DNA of 64,000 nt from Flavobacterium sp. Leaf82 (GCF_001422725.1 NZ_LMMA01000001.1:374691-438690); one strand, 5' to 3'; shown: positions 16,236 to 25,178, numbered from the stretch's first letter. Notes: generated by a model from the sequence alone, not told the origin. Made by a program: numbers and translations.

Positions 16236-16627
16236 ATTTCAAGTTTTAAAAATTCTTCAACGATTGGTAAATCTGCTTCTGCCCAATCAAGGTTTGATAA
16301 TTGTGATCTTTCTAGTAATCTGTAATCTTTATGTTCTGCTAGTTTGATTTCACCTGAAATATACTGAACTAAGAAAGGAATTAAATTGATTTTAAAAGTA
16401 CCGTAATCATGAATGTTATTTGATAATTTTTGTAATACTTCGATGTTTATATTTATTTCTTCTTTAATTTCTCTTTTGATACAATCTATTTCACTTTCAT
16501 TAAATTCTAATTTTCCGCCAGGAAATTCCCATTTCAAAGGTGATTTCATCTTTTCACTTCTTTGCGCTACGAGAATTTTTTTATCTTTTAAAATAATTGC
16601 ACAAGTAACATTTATGATTTTAGACAT
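16232..16627 (-). CDS. NUDIX hydrolase, MutT-like
   Basis: The 131-residue protein carries the NUDIX box as GGKLEFNESEIDCIKREIKE followed by EINI. All catalytic glutamates are kept (REIKEE); the late glycine of the box is asparagine. The opening strand (VTCAIILKDKKILVAQRSEK) and WEFPGGK are typical of MutT/8-oxo-dGTPase-like enzymes that hydrolyse nucleoside triphosphates. It overlaps the helicase start by 4 bp, a coupling that points to a shared function. Housekeeping MutT function is the alternative. Confidence 0.88.
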   Translation of the reverse strand: MSKIINVTCAIILKDKKILVAQRSEKMKSPLKWEFPGGKLEFNESEIDCIKREIKEEININIEVLQKLSNNIHDYGTFKINLIPFLVQYISGEIKLAEHKDYRLLERSQLSNLDWAEADLPIVEEFLKLEI

Positions 16628-16757
16628 TTTTAATAATGCAATAAATGATTTATAAATACTAATTTGATAACGAAGTTTAATATTAGTGAAATATAATCAT
16701 ATTAACTATTCTTCTTACTTTTTTATAGTTTTGAAAATATTATTTACTTGGTTTTGT

Positions 16758-17222
16758 TTAATTTTTTGGATAAGCGATATTGAAGTAGTTTTCAAAAGCC
16801 TCACAAAGTAAGTTTTTGTCTAAATCAAATAATTCTTTCCGAATATTCCAATCTTTGATATTCTCTTCGTCTTGCTCGCAAATTTCTTCACCTTCAAGTT
16901 TTCTGGTTAATATATCGCTTAATAAAATATTATCGCAATGAGAATATTTTGGATAGTATTTCTCAATGAATGCCCAATAGTCAAATTTATGTTCATCTTC
17001 TTTTTCTTCTTTGTTGTCTTTCTCTCCAGATTCTTTAATTACTTGGAATTCTAACCAACCTATTGCTTCACCAATTCCTTTGTAAAATGCATTTCTTTCT
17101 GCCCAAGTTTCGAAAATGTACTTTTTTAAGTTGATGATTTTTTCATAATCATTTAAAGTTTCATTATTATGATATTTCCTTATTTGATCTTTTCCGAAAA
17201 TTATTTCTGCTAGATATTTCAT
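16758..17222 (-). CDS. Hypothetical acidic protein upstream of the NUDIX-helicase operon
   Basis: This 154-residue soluble protein is rich in E, D, K, N and W and has no signal or membrane segment. A very charged stretch (KESGEKDNKEEKEDEHK, about 64-80) divides two mostly helical halves. I recognise no domain. It is 130 bp upstream of the NUDIX gene on the same strand, so it may be the first gene of the island or an independent gene. Its AT-rich codon use resembles the helicase gene. Confidence 0.65.
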   Translation of the reverse strand: MKYLAEIIFGKDQIRKYHNNETLNDYEKIINLKKYIFETWAERNAFYKGIGEAIGWLEFQVIKESGEKDNKEEKEDEHKFDYWAFIEKYYPKYSHCDNILLSDILTRKLEGEEICEQDEENIKDWNIRKELFDLDKNLLCEAFENYFNIAYPKN

Positions 17223-17363
17223 TTCTTGATAACGGATTTTTTTATTAGTAATCTAAAATCATGATTTCAAATGTACCTGTTAAATGATAATTGACCCGCG
17301 TACAATTGACCTCATTAAATAATAGTTTTCAACTTTGATATTAACCGATGATTTCGATTTTCT

Positions 17364-17397
17364 CCATAAAAAACGCCAATCATTTCTGACTGGCGTT
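17364..17397 (-). terminator. Hairpin terminator on the minus strand
   Basis: AACGCCA (17372-17378) pairs with TGGCGTT (17391-17397), with an inner TCA/TGA pair. Read on the minus strand the hairpin is followed by a T-tract. It may end transcripts from the AsmA gene or from the ncRNA-like element just upstream in that direction. Confidence 0.65.
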
Positions 17398-17427
17398 AAT
17401 TAATATTTTGAAACTTTTCATGAAAAC

Positions 17428-17520
17428 AAAACCCTAGCCATGATGGGAACGGCATCCTTTTGTTGCTTTCTTTAAGCAATAAAAGATATAGTGTACAGCA
17501 GGAAATAGCTCCTGGATATT
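17428..17520. ncRNA. ncRNA-like structured element, strand uncertain
   Basis: A 12-bp hairpin CTTTTGTTGCTT (17457-17468) / AAGCAATAAAAG (17474-17485), with one G-U, is flanked by CCCTAGCCATGATGGGAACG on the left and CAGCAGGAAATAGCTCCTG on the right. The right side can form a second hairpin CAGGA/TCCTG. From memory, very similar sequence with a variable central hairpin is common between genes in Flavobacteriia, which suggests a conserved RNA or repeat; its identity is unknown to me. A terminator on the minus side (17364-17397) suggests minus-strand transcription. Confidence 0.45.
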
Positions 17521-17566
17521 CAAGTTAAAGTATTTTTTAAAACACAAATTTTAAGTTACAAAAGCT

Positions 17567-17582
17567 CTTCGACTTCGCTCAG
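17567..17582. repeat. Inverted copy of dispersed word CTGAGCGAAGTCGAAG
   Basis: CTTCGACTTCGCTCAG followed by agtgacaaa, the complement of the flank seen at other copies. Located between the ncRNA-like element and the AsmA stop. Confidence 0.8.
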
Positions 17583-17634
17583 AGTGACAAATCTTTGGCG
17601 AGTTTCTAATGTGATTCCTCATTCTTCGCAATGA

Positions 17635-20097
17635 CTACTTATCCTTCTTTCCCCATTTAATTTTCATCTTTCCTTCATCATCTAATGCAATTAAATGCAG
17701 AACAATTCCGCGGTCGCGAACGGCGTCTCGTTCGGCTTTGGTGGCGAGTTTGATGTCGTTTTTAGAGTTTCGGAGTGGGATTGTGAGCGCGAGATTGGTG
17801 CCACGACCAAAGGAATAAATACCTTCGGCATCAAGGTTTAAAACGCTGGAACTAATGGTGAAATTATTAACATCGACTTGTTCTCCGCGTAATTTGAGAT
17901 TGCCGGATAAATCGCTGAAGGTAATATTCTTGACATCGCGAAACGGAAACGCAAATTTGCCAATTTTTACGATAGGCTCAAAGTCTAACAAAGCGCCCTG
18001 ATTGACGTTGAAGCTCAGATTGCCGTGCATAGAATTGGTAATTAACGCACCGTTGCTGTTGATGAATCCGGTAACATTTGCCTGACTGCTGAGTTTTCCT
18101 TTAATATTATTAGGATTAAAAGACGTCACGCCAAAGTTGTTGAACGACTTTAAGAAACTCGCAATATCAACCCTGTTTACTTGTGCGTTCGAACTAAAAG
18201 CAAAGTTTTTTCCGCTTGGTTTTACTTCGCTGTTAAACGTGATGCTTCCGCCGGAAGTTTGCAGTGAACCATTTTTTATGACCAATCTCGAATCGATCAT
18301 TTGTACGGTTGCGGTAGTATTTGTTGCGGTTAATTTGTTGTAACTAATTTTATCTGCTTTAATGTCGATTACTACGGCACATTTGTCGATTGCGGTTCGT
18401 ATTTGGTTCGATATCGAGGTTCTTTTATTGGTTTTGGCAATGGCTTTGCTTTTTTGCGAAGTGGCTAAAACGCCCAGAAATTGTTTGAGATCGATGTAAG
18501 GAGAATAGATTTTCCAGTTTACGATCATTTTTTCGGGTGCATCATAATATAGGTTCAGGAAATTGTCGATTTTGCCTTCGATTAAAATGGTGTTTTTTAG
18601 GTGTTTGTAAGTAATTTGTTTGATCAGTAAAGCTTTCTCGGTAAAATCAAGATGAATATTGGTTTTTACGGCACGAACATTTTTCGGGATATAATGAAAC
18701 GAAGCGTCATCAACATCTATTTTGCCTATAAATCGAGGTTTTGTAATGTACAAATCGACAATATCAAACTGAAATTTCAGGTTTGCTTTTGCATGTCCGT
18801 CTGTAAACTGAATCCATTTGTCGTTGCTGATTTCGTTGAGTCTTTCGATATCAAAATCTGAACTCACGTTTCCGGTGGCGACTGGTTTCTCCAGATTATT
18901 GATAGACAATTGCGGAATCGTAAGCGGAATATTCTCGTATTCGCCCGCAAATTGGGTTAATATAATTGCCGAATTGGCGTCGTTATAACCGTCTTTTAAT
19001 TTAAAATTATTGGTAAAGATTCCTTTAAAATTGCATTTTTTAATTAATCCGTCCGGAATACTCAATTCGTTGTCTTTTATAATCGCCTGAACTACAATTC
19101 TGGGATCTCCTTCGGCATTAAAATCGCCTTTTATATCGCAATTTACATCGATTGGTTTACTTAGATTAAAGCGATTTAGTTTAGAACTAATATTTGCCGA
19201 TAATACATTCGATGCATTTTGCCATAAAATAGTTGTCCCAATGTTGATTCCGAAAAGGGCATTTCCTTTGGATAAATTAAAAAAAGCAATAATGTCAAAA
19301 CCGTCTGTTCCTATTTTTAGGTTTTTGGTTACAACATCAATTCGTTCTTTTTCGGATCCGTATGAAACATTAAAAGTTCCTGTAAGTTCCTTTTCTTTTG
19401 CAAAACTTCCGTGTACGGTATTAAAGGCTAAACTCTTGATTTTTGTATCCAGAAAAACATCGGTTTGCCAATTATCGCCATCATAATCTACTTTGGTTTT
19501 TAAACTCGCGACATCAAAATCAAATAATTTATGACCAAGGCGATTGTCTAAAATAAAATGCACATTGTTAAGGTCGACCTGATCGATTGTAGTTTCTCTA
19601 TCTGATTTATTTTCGGGTGTTTTTTTCTTTTTTGGTTTAAAGATATCAGCGTTCGAGTAACCGTCTTCGGCTTTATAAACATAAATGTTGGCGTCGTTAA
19701 TCAGGATTTTATGAATGTTGATTTCGTTTTGTAATAGGTTCCACACGTTTAAACGCACTTCAATTTCTTTGGCATTTAATAAAGTATGTTTGTGCATTGC
19801 CCATTGATTGTCTTTGAGTTCGACATCTTTTAAGGCTAAAGTAAAGTTGGGGAAACCGGTTAGAAACTTATAATGAAAATCGCCAACATGAAATTTTCCG
19901 TTGATGTTTTCATTAATCTTCGTATTGATCTTGGCGATGATTTCGGTTTTATTTTGGTTAAAATAAATCGACAATCCTCCACAAGCAATTAATAGTAATG
20001 TAATGAGCCCTAATATGATAAAGCCAAAACGCTTGGCATATTTTTTAAAACGAACAGATTGAAAGAAGTTTTTTATATGGAGTAAAGTTGTTGTCAT
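17635..20097 (-). CDS. AsmA-family protein
   Basis: The 820-residue protein has a short cytoplasmic N-terminus and one membrane anchor (FGFIILGLITLLLIACGGLSI, about 25-45), then a long periplasmic beta-rich body. The first part (KINENINGKFHVGDFHYKFL, then FPNFTLALKDVELKD) is the AsmA N-terminal motif. The C-terminus (IKGKLSSQANVTGF, VNNFTISSSVLNLDAEGIYS) is the AsmA-like C-terminal domain. Related AsmA/TamB proteins are thought to bridge inner and outer membranes and move phospholipid. It is a single-gene unit; the gene is GC-richer than the island to its left. Confidence 0.88.
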   Translation of the reverse strand: MTTTLLHIKNFFQSVRFKKYAKRFGFIILGLITLLLIACGGLSIYFNQNKTEIIAKINTKINENINGKFHVGDFHYKFLTGFPNFTLALKDVELKDNQWAMHKHTLLNAKEIEVRLNVWNLLQNEINIHKILINDANIYVYKAEDGYSNADIFKPKKKKTPENKSDRETTIDQVDLNNVHFILDNRLGHKLFDFDVASLKTKVDYDGDNWQTDVFLDTKIKSLAFNTVHGSFAKEKELTGTFNVSYGSEKERIDVVTKNLKIGTDGFDIIAFFNLSKGNALFGINIGTTILWQNASNVLSANISSKLNRFNLSKPIDVNCDIKGDFNAEGDPRIVVQAIIKDNELSIPDGLIKKCNFKGIFTNNFKLKDGYNDANSAIILTQFAGEYENIPLTIPQLSINNLEKPVATGNVSSDFDIERLNEISNDKWIQFTDGHAKANLKFQFDIVDLYITKPRFIGKIDVDDASFHYIPKNVRAVKTNIHLDFTEKALLIKQITYKHLKNTILIEGKIDNFLNLYYDAPEKMIVNWKIYSPYIDLKQFLGVLATSQKSKAIAKTNKRTSISNQIRTAIDKCAVVIDIKADKISYNKLTATNTTATVQMIDSRLVIKNGSLQTSGGSITFNSEVKPSGKNFAFSSNAQVNRVDIASFLKSFNNFGVTSFNPNNIKGKLSSQANVTGFINSNGALITNSMHGNLSFNVNQGALLDFEPIVKIGKFAFPFRDVKNITFSDLSGNLKLRGEQVDVNNFTISSSVLNLDAEGIYSFGRGTNLALTIPLRNSKNDIKLATKAERDAVRDRGIVLHLIALDDEGKMKIKWGKKDK

Positions 20098-20259
20098 CTC
20101 GAAGAATTTTCTGGATCATTAAAGATAAGGTAAAAAAATGACGTTATTTTAAAAAGATGACCTTCAGTATATTGTAGGTTAAAGCTTATAATTTTAAAAC
20201 ATGGGAATCATATAATAAATGACAATGCATTTATAATTAAAACTAATTTAAGAATGGTG

Positions 20260-20287
20260 TTTGATTAGTATTTAATTTTTAAATTTG
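20260..20287 (+). promoter_or_regulatory. Probable trxA promoter
   Basis: TTTG at 20260-20263 and TAAATTTG at 20280-20287 are spaced 16 bp, close to the Bacteroidota pattern. The start codon is 53 bp downstream. Confidence 0.5.
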
Positions 20288-20340
20288 TAGTCTAGTTTGA
20301 AACGAACAATTCAGACAATAATTTTAAAAGACAAAAAATT

Positions 20341-20658
20341 ATGGCATTAGCAATAACAGATGCTACTTTTGATGAAGTAGTTTTGAAATCAGATAAACCA
20401 GTAATGGTAGATTTTTGGGCAGCATGGTGCGGTCCTTGTAGAATGGTTGGTCCAATCATTGACCAAATCAGCGAAGAATACGCAGGTAAAGTTGTCGTTG
20501 GTAAAGTTGATGTAGATGCTAACCAGGAATTCGCTGCAAAATATGGTGTGCGTAACATACCAACCGTGTTGGTTTTTCATAACGGTGAAGTAGTAGGAAA
20601 ACAAGTAGGAGTTGCTCCGAAACAAACCTACGCAGATAGTTTAGACGCTTTGTTGTAA
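20341..20658 (+). CDS. trxA: Thioredoxin
   Basis: The 105-residue protein is a full-length classical thioredoxin with the redox motif WCGPC in VDFWAAWCGPCRMVGP, the conserved aspartate region VGKVDVDANQEFAAKYGVR, cis-proline NIPTVLVFHNGEVV and the C-terminal glycine stretch. It reduces protein disulfides in the cytoplasm with thioredoxin reductase, which is not in this window. No signal peptide. It is monocistronic, with its own promoter and terminator. Confidence 0.97.
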   Translation: MALAITDATFDEVVLKSDKPVMVDFWAAWCGPCRMVGPIIDQISEEYAGKVVVGKVDVDANQEFAAKYGVRNIPTVLVFHNGEVVGKQVGVAPKQTYADSLDALL

Positions 20659-20683
20659 TCGTAAGATTATGATTTATATAAAA

Positions 20684-20711
20684 GAGGTTTGGCGAAAGTC
20701 AAGCCTTTTTT
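20684..20711 (+). terminator. trxA terminator
   Basis: AGGTTTG and CAAGCCT form a 7-bp stem with one G-U, followed by a T-tract, 26 bp after the stop. Confidence 0.8.
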
Positions 20712-20723
20712 ATTTGTGTTTTT

Positions 20724-20926
20724 TTGCCACAGATTAACACAGATTAAAAAGGATTTTTTTGCCAGGGATTTCACGAATTAGCACTAATTATTTATTTTGG
20801 ATAATGCTTAAAAAAGGTTGCCACAGATTAAATAGATTCTCACAGATTATAAAATCATTTTAATCCTTTTAATCTGTGGCAAAAAAATGAGTTTAATTCG
20901 TGCTAATTCGTGAAATTAGTGGCGAA
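20724..20926. repeat. Interleaved inverted repeats (cacagatt and aattcgtg families)
   Basis: Two repeat families are nested. GCCACAGATTAACACAGATT-type words at 20727 and 20821 are opposed by AATCCTTTTAATCTGTGGC at 20862-20880. A gatttcacgaattagcactaatt-type word at 20766 is opposed by aattcgtgctaattcgtgaa near 20893. The whole spacer between trxA and the kinase stop is made of these words; no gene is seen. Confidence 0.75.
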
Positions 20927-23008
20927 CTATTTTAAGAATGTAATTGTAAAGGTTGTTCCTGAATCTTGCTGAGAATTGACTTCGATTTTGCAGTTTATGG
21001 CGGTTGCCAAATCTCTAATTAAGTGTAATCCTAAACCGGATTTGATACCTATTACTTCTGAGTCGTCGTATAAGGCTTTAAATTGTTCCTGAGTTCCGCC
21101 GGGACCGTTATCTGAAATGGCGAGATATTGAACTTCGTTTTCCTGCCATGCTCTCCAGATTATTTTTCCGTTTGTGGTTTTGTCGAGGGCTTTTATAGCG
21201 TTTCCGGTTAGGTTTCTGATGATGGTTTTGAGGTAATTTTCATCGGTGTTTAAGATTAGGTTTTCCGGGTTTTCGAATGAAATTTGAATGCTTTCAATAC
21301 CTGAAAAATGATTCTTCATTTCCTTAAAAATAACATCTACAGCAATTTCTTTAAAATGAGGTTTAAAGTTTTCCATTTGTCCTTTGCTCCACAACAAAAT
21401 ATCTTCCATAGATGATAATAGATTTTCTGCTCCGGTGATAACTTTGGTTTGCATTCGTGCAGCCATTTCTTCATCAATAAGTTCAGGGCTTTCTTTTTGA
21501 AGATGTAAAAAGTGGATTAAATTCGAAACGGGACTTCTTAAATCATGATTCAAAATACTAAAGAAACGTGCTTTTATTTTGTTGGCTTCATCCAATTCCT
21601 GATTCAAAAGCTGTAATTTCTCATTGGTTTTTTTGCGGTTTTGATTTTGTTTGAATAACAATAAAACGATAATCCCCACGAGAATTAAACCCGAAATTAG
21701 AAAAATACGCTGTTTTTTGGCTTCGTCAATCTGAATGTTTTTAAGCGTGTTTTGAGTCGAAAGATTCTTGATTTCCTGTCCTTTTGTTTTATTTTGGTAG
21801 CGCGCCTCGGCATTGGCAATGTTTTGTTTCGCCGATTCCTGCATCATTTCATCATTCGATTTACTGTAGATTTCGTTATAATAAAATGCGTCTTTCCAAA
21901 GTCCTAATGCGGCATAACTTTGAGATAGTTTTTTGTTGATGTTTACAAACGATTCTTTGTCGTAAGTCAGTGCATTTTTTGAAGCTTTTTTTAAGGTTTC
22001 GATGGCTTTTTTGTAATCTCCTTTTTCATATAAAACCCTTCCCATTATGGCATTAGCTTCCATAATAATATCTTCGTCATTTGATTTTTGTGCCAATAAA
22101 ACTGCTTTTTTTGCATAACTAAATGCCGTGTTTGTTTTGCCTGCATTCGCATAATATTCAGATACGCTTCTGTTAGCGAAACTTAGATTGAGAAATAAAG
22201 AATCTTTTCTGGAAGGATACGTATATATTAAAGTGTAATATTTTTGAATGCTGTCAATATTTTTTAAAGGAACAAAACATTGTAAATAATAATTGCAGGA
22301 AAAAGCACTGACATAAGGCGAAGTTTTGATATAAGGTTGGGCATAATTAAGATATTCAATGGCTTTATTGTATTGTTTCATTTTGGTGTACGCCGCCGCA
22401 ATCTGACTGTACGATACACCAATGGTTTCGTCGTTTGCTACCGTTTTTTTTAGCAGTTTTTTGTAGTTGATAGCTTTTAGCTGATAACTAATAAAGGTTT
22501 CATATTGTGCATTATCGAGATAATATTCGCCAAGACTTCCGTAAAGGACAGATTTAGTGTAAGTGCTTTTTGTAGTGTCAAGAACTTGTTTGACATATGC
22601 TATTAATTTTTTTCTTTTTAAAGTTTCGTTCAGCGCATAATAGGCATAACTAAGGCGCATCAAAGCCGAAGTTTCGTTTTTAAGATGTCTGGCTTTTTGT
22701 GCATATTTTAAGGCAAACTCATAATTGATCGATGCCTCTTTGGTCTGATTATTATTGAATTCGTATGCTTTTCCTTTTAAAAAATAAAACCTTGATTTGT
22801 AGGCGAGATGATCTTTAGACAGTTCGATTCCTTTTTGTGCGGCAACGATTAGTTTGGGATAATCTTCGGCATCTAATATTTCGTTGGTGTATTTTAGCCA
22901 GGCTTTTAGTTTTTCTGGTTGGGTTTTATACTTTGCTAAAATAGGTTCCTGCTGCGCAAAAGCAGTTAGATTGATGAATAACAAAAACAAAAACCGCATT
23001 TTTCTCAT
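20927..23008 (-). CDS. TPR-containing sensor histidine kinase
   Basis: The 693-residue protein has a signal peptide (MRKMRFLFLLFINLTAFAQQ), a large periplasmic array of tetratricopeptide-like helices (about 30-395, for example YKSRFYFLKGKAYEF, IMGRVLYEKGDYKKAIETLK), one membrane helix (RIFLISGLILVGIIVLLLF, about 437-455) and a cytoplasmic kinase core. The core has HisKA SILNHDLRSPVSNLIHFL, N box NLTGNAIKAL and G1 ISDNGPGG, ending with a short G2 (GLGLHLIRDLA). Periplasmic TPRs suggest sensing of proteins or peptides. The start codon overlaps the stop of the LytTR regulator gene by 4 bp, which marks them as a cognate pair. Confidence 0.92.
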   Translation of the reverse strand: MRKMRFLFLLFINLTAFAQQEPILAKYKTQPEKLKAWLKYTNEILDAEDYPKLIVAAQKGIELSKDHLAYKSRFYFLKGKAYEFNNNQTKEASINYEFALKYAQKARHLKNETSALMRLSYAYYALNETLKRKKLIAYVKQVLDTTKSTYTKSVLYGSLGEYYLDNAQYETFISYQLKAINYKKLLKKTVANDETIGVSYSQIAAAYTKMKQYNKAIEYLNYAQPYIKTSPYVSAFSCNYYLQCFVPLKNIDSIQKYYTLIYTYPSRKDSLFLNLSFANRSVSEYYANAGKTNTAFSYAKKAVLLAQKSNDEDIIMEANAIMGRVLYEKGDYKKAIETLKKASKNALTYDKESFVNINKKLSQSYAALGLWKDAFYYNEIYSKSNDEMMQESAKQNIANAEARYQNKTKGQEIKNLSTQNTLKNIQIDEAKKQRIFLISGLILVGIIVLLLFKQNQNRKKTNEKLQLLNQELDEANKIKARFFSILNHDLRSPVSNLIHFLHLQKESPELIDEEMAARMQTKVITGAENLLSSMEDILLWSKGQMENFKPHFKEIAVDVIFKEMKNHFSGIESIQISFENPENLILNTDENYLKTIIRNLTGNAIKALDKTTNGKIIWRAWQENEVQYLAISDNGPGGTQEQFKALYDDSEVIGIKSGLGLHLIRDLATAINCKIEVNSQQDSGTTFTITFLK

Positions 23009-23712
23009 GAAAACAGGTTTAAGTTGTCTTTATAACTTCTTCCTACCGGAATAGCAACATTATTATTTAAAATAATTTCGGTTGAATTAATCTTCTGAAT
23101 AAACTGTTTCTGAACGGCATAACTTCTATGAATCCTGATAAAAGATTGAAAATGTTCTTCTTTCAATAAATTACCAATACTCGATAAAACGCAATGTCTT
23201 TTTTTGTCGGTTATTACAAGCGTATAATCTTTTAGTGCTTCGAGATATAGAATTTCGTGCAATTTGACTTTTGTTTGTTCGTGACCTTCTTTTATATAAA
23301 TAGTGTCACCGCCAATACTGGCTTCAAAAAGAGAAGCTTTGAGTTTGATCTCCATAAATTCCTCAATTCTGCTTACGGTTTGTGTAAACCGATCCAGTTT
23401 TAGAGGTTTTACGATAAAATCAAGCGTTTCTATTTGAAAACTTTCTACAGCATGTTCAGGATGTGCGGTTATAAAAATACAAACCGGAATCTCTAATGCT
23501 TTTTTTCTAAAGTCAATTCCGTTTAAACCCGGCATATCAATATCCAGAAACAAGATATCGACTTTTTGTTCTTCGATAAACGGAAGGGCATCTTCTGCCG
23601 ATTCAAAAACAGCTAAAATATCCAGAACAGGAAACTTTTTGGCAAACGATACTACCGTAAGCCTGTCTATTTCGTCGTCATCAACAATAATACAAGTGTA
23701 TTTTTTGGTCAT
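23005..23712 (-). CDS. LytTR-family response regulator
   Basis: The 235-residue protein has a CheY-like receiver (IIVDDDEIDRL, phosphoacceptor aspartate in ILFLDIDMPGLNGIDF, switch residue in FITAHPEHA, lysine in FIVKPLKL) and a C-terminal LytTR DNA-binding domain (TIYIKEGHEQTKVKLHEILY, then FIRIHRSYAVQKQFI and VAIPVGRSYK). It should regulate transcription when phosphorylated by the TPR kinase encoded just after it in the same transcript. Two divergent lipoprotein genes follow on the other strand and are possible targets. Confidence 0.95.
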   Translation of the reverse strand: MTKKYTCIIVDDDEIDRLTVVSFAKKFPVLDILAVFESAEDALPFIEEQKVDILFLDIDMPGLNGIDFRKKALEIPVCIFITAHPEHAVESFQIETLDFIVKPLKLDRFTQTVSRIEEFMEIKLKASLFEASIGGDTIYIKEGHEQTKVKLHEILYLEALKDYTLVITDKKRHCVLSSIGNLLKEEHFQSFIRIHRSYAVQKQFIQKINSTEIILNNNVAIPVGRSYKDNLNLFS

Positions 23713-23914
23713 TTAGCTAGAATTTATGTCGTCTGTCTATTTAAAATGTTGTTCGTCTATTGGTGGTTTTTCTGCACATTTTAATCCTGCAACTTTGTCT
23801 CGTAATTCAATCATCACATAAAAGAAACACTTTTTTTACCAATTGATTGTTGCAAAAATAATGTTATTGAATTAAATACGAATCATTTAGCCAAAATTTT
23901 AAAACCAAATTATT

Positions 23915-24475
23915 ATGAAATTTTCAAAAACAATTTTTACCCTTTTATTAGTAGCAATTTCTACAATTTCATGCAGCAGTGATGACGGAAGTAACGGAAT
24001 CGATGGAACAAACGGAACTAATGGACTTGATGGAAAAACCGGAGCAACCGGACCGGCAGGAACAGCAAATGTTATTTATAGTGCATGGTTGACAGCGCCC
24101 GCAGCAGTTGCAGAAACAATAGACGGAACTTCAGGAATGTCAACAAGTATAAATGCCCCGGAATTGTCAGAAGATATCCTTGCAAAAGGAACGATACTGG
24201 TTTATGTGTCGTTTGGTACAGGTACTTATACACTGCCTTACACATCAACAGCCGGAGGATTTGTTAATACGATTACGGCTATTTCTACAGCAAAGAAAAT
24301 CAAATTATTCAGATTTAGACATGATGCGGGAGGAACTGTAAATCTTCCCACATCACTTTCCTGGCGCTATATTTTGATTCCCGGAGGTGTTGCCGCTACA
24401 ACAAAAACAGCAAAAGCTGATTATTCGAAATTGAGTTACGAAGAAGCTTGTGCACGTTTTAATATTCAGCCTTAA
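23915..24475 (+). CDS. Lipoprotein with short collagen-like segment
   Basis: The 186-residue protein has a lipoprotein signal (lipobox in AISTISCSSDDG) followed by about eight G-X-Y triplets (SNGIDGTNGTNGLDGKTGAT region, about residues 25-50). The body is a small beta-rich domain of unknown type ending LSYEEACARFNIQP. Collagen-like stretches after the lipid anchor are frequent in Bacteroidota surface lipoproteins and act as stalks. It is divergent from the LytTR operon and followed by a second lipoprotein gene 41 bp later. Confidence 0.82.
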   Translation: MKFSKTIFTLLLVAISTISCSSDDGSNGIDGTNGTNGLDGKTGATGPAGTANVIYSAWLTAPAAVAETIDGTSGMSTSINAPELSEDILAKGTILVYVSFGTGTYTLPYTSTAGGFVNTITAISTAKKIKLFRFRHDAGGTVNLPTSLSWRYILIPGGVAATTKTAKADYSKLSYEEACARFNIQP

Positions 24476-24516
24476 TTTTTAGAGAGAAATCAAAAAACCG
24501 AATAATTAAGATCATT

Positions 24517-25110
24517 ATGAAGACTTTAAAAACCATTTTCACCATTTTATCAGTTGCATTATTAACCATTTCCTGCAACAGCGATGATGACAAAGAAGAT
24601 TCAGTAAAATATAACGAAGAAAATCCTCTTGATGCTTATATGGCAGGTTCAGGATTTAGCCAGAAAGCAGTTGATGTAAAAAACTCAGGAATTTACGAAT
24701 ACGGGTTTAGCTTTAAGCCTACAGTTACCGGAAAAATAAATGCTTTAATAGTAAAAATTCCGGATGTAAATGCTGCTTTAAGAATCACTTTATGGGATGC
24801 GACGACGAAAAAAGTTATAAAATCAGAAACGGTAAATGTAGCCACAGCAAATGTTACGGTAGAAAAAACAATCGCTTCGATTGCACTTACAAAAGACAAG
24901 GAATACTTTTTTACCGTAAACAGCGACGACTGGATTAACAGAACAAAAACTGACGGATCAGCAACTACTTATCCTATTGTAGCCGGAAATATTACCATAA
25001 CCGGATATGCATATATTTCGAGTACCGCTGCAGAAACTATTTTCCCAACGAATGCACGCAATACGTATTATGCGGGAGATATTACTTTTAAATTTCAACG
25101 AACTGAATAA
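24517..25110 (+). CDS. Lipoprotein, DUF4082-like beta-sandwich
   Basis: The 197-residue protein has a lipoprotein signal (LLTISCNSDDD). The mature domain (EYGFSFKPTVTGKINALIVK, then LRITLWDATTKKVIKSETV and YYAGDITFKF) resembles DUF4082-type beta-sandwich modules; I assign this only tentatively. It is 41 bp downstream of the collagen-like lipoprotein gene, has a very similar signal sequence, and probably shares its transcript. Surface display is inferred. Confidence 0.78.
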   Translation: MKTLKTIFTILSVALLTISCNSDDDKEDSVKYNEENPLDAYMAGSGFSQKAVDVKNSGIYEYGFSFKPTVTGKINALIVKIPDVNAALRITLWDATTKKVIKSETVNVATANVTVEKTIASIALTKDKEYFFTVNSDDWINRTKTDGSATTYPIVAGNITITGYAYISSTAAETIFPTNARNTYYAGDITFKFQRTE

Positions 25111-25145
25111 TTTTATTTTGGATAGTGAGAATTAGTATTTTTTAA

Positions 25146-25174
25146 AAAGGTCTGGCAATCGTCAGGCTTTTTTT
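25146..25174 (+). terminator. Terminator of the lipoprotein pair
   Basis: GTCTG and CAGGC form a short stem with a long T-tract after it, 36 bp downstream of the stop. Confidence 0.7.
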
Positions 25175-25178
25175 GTTC

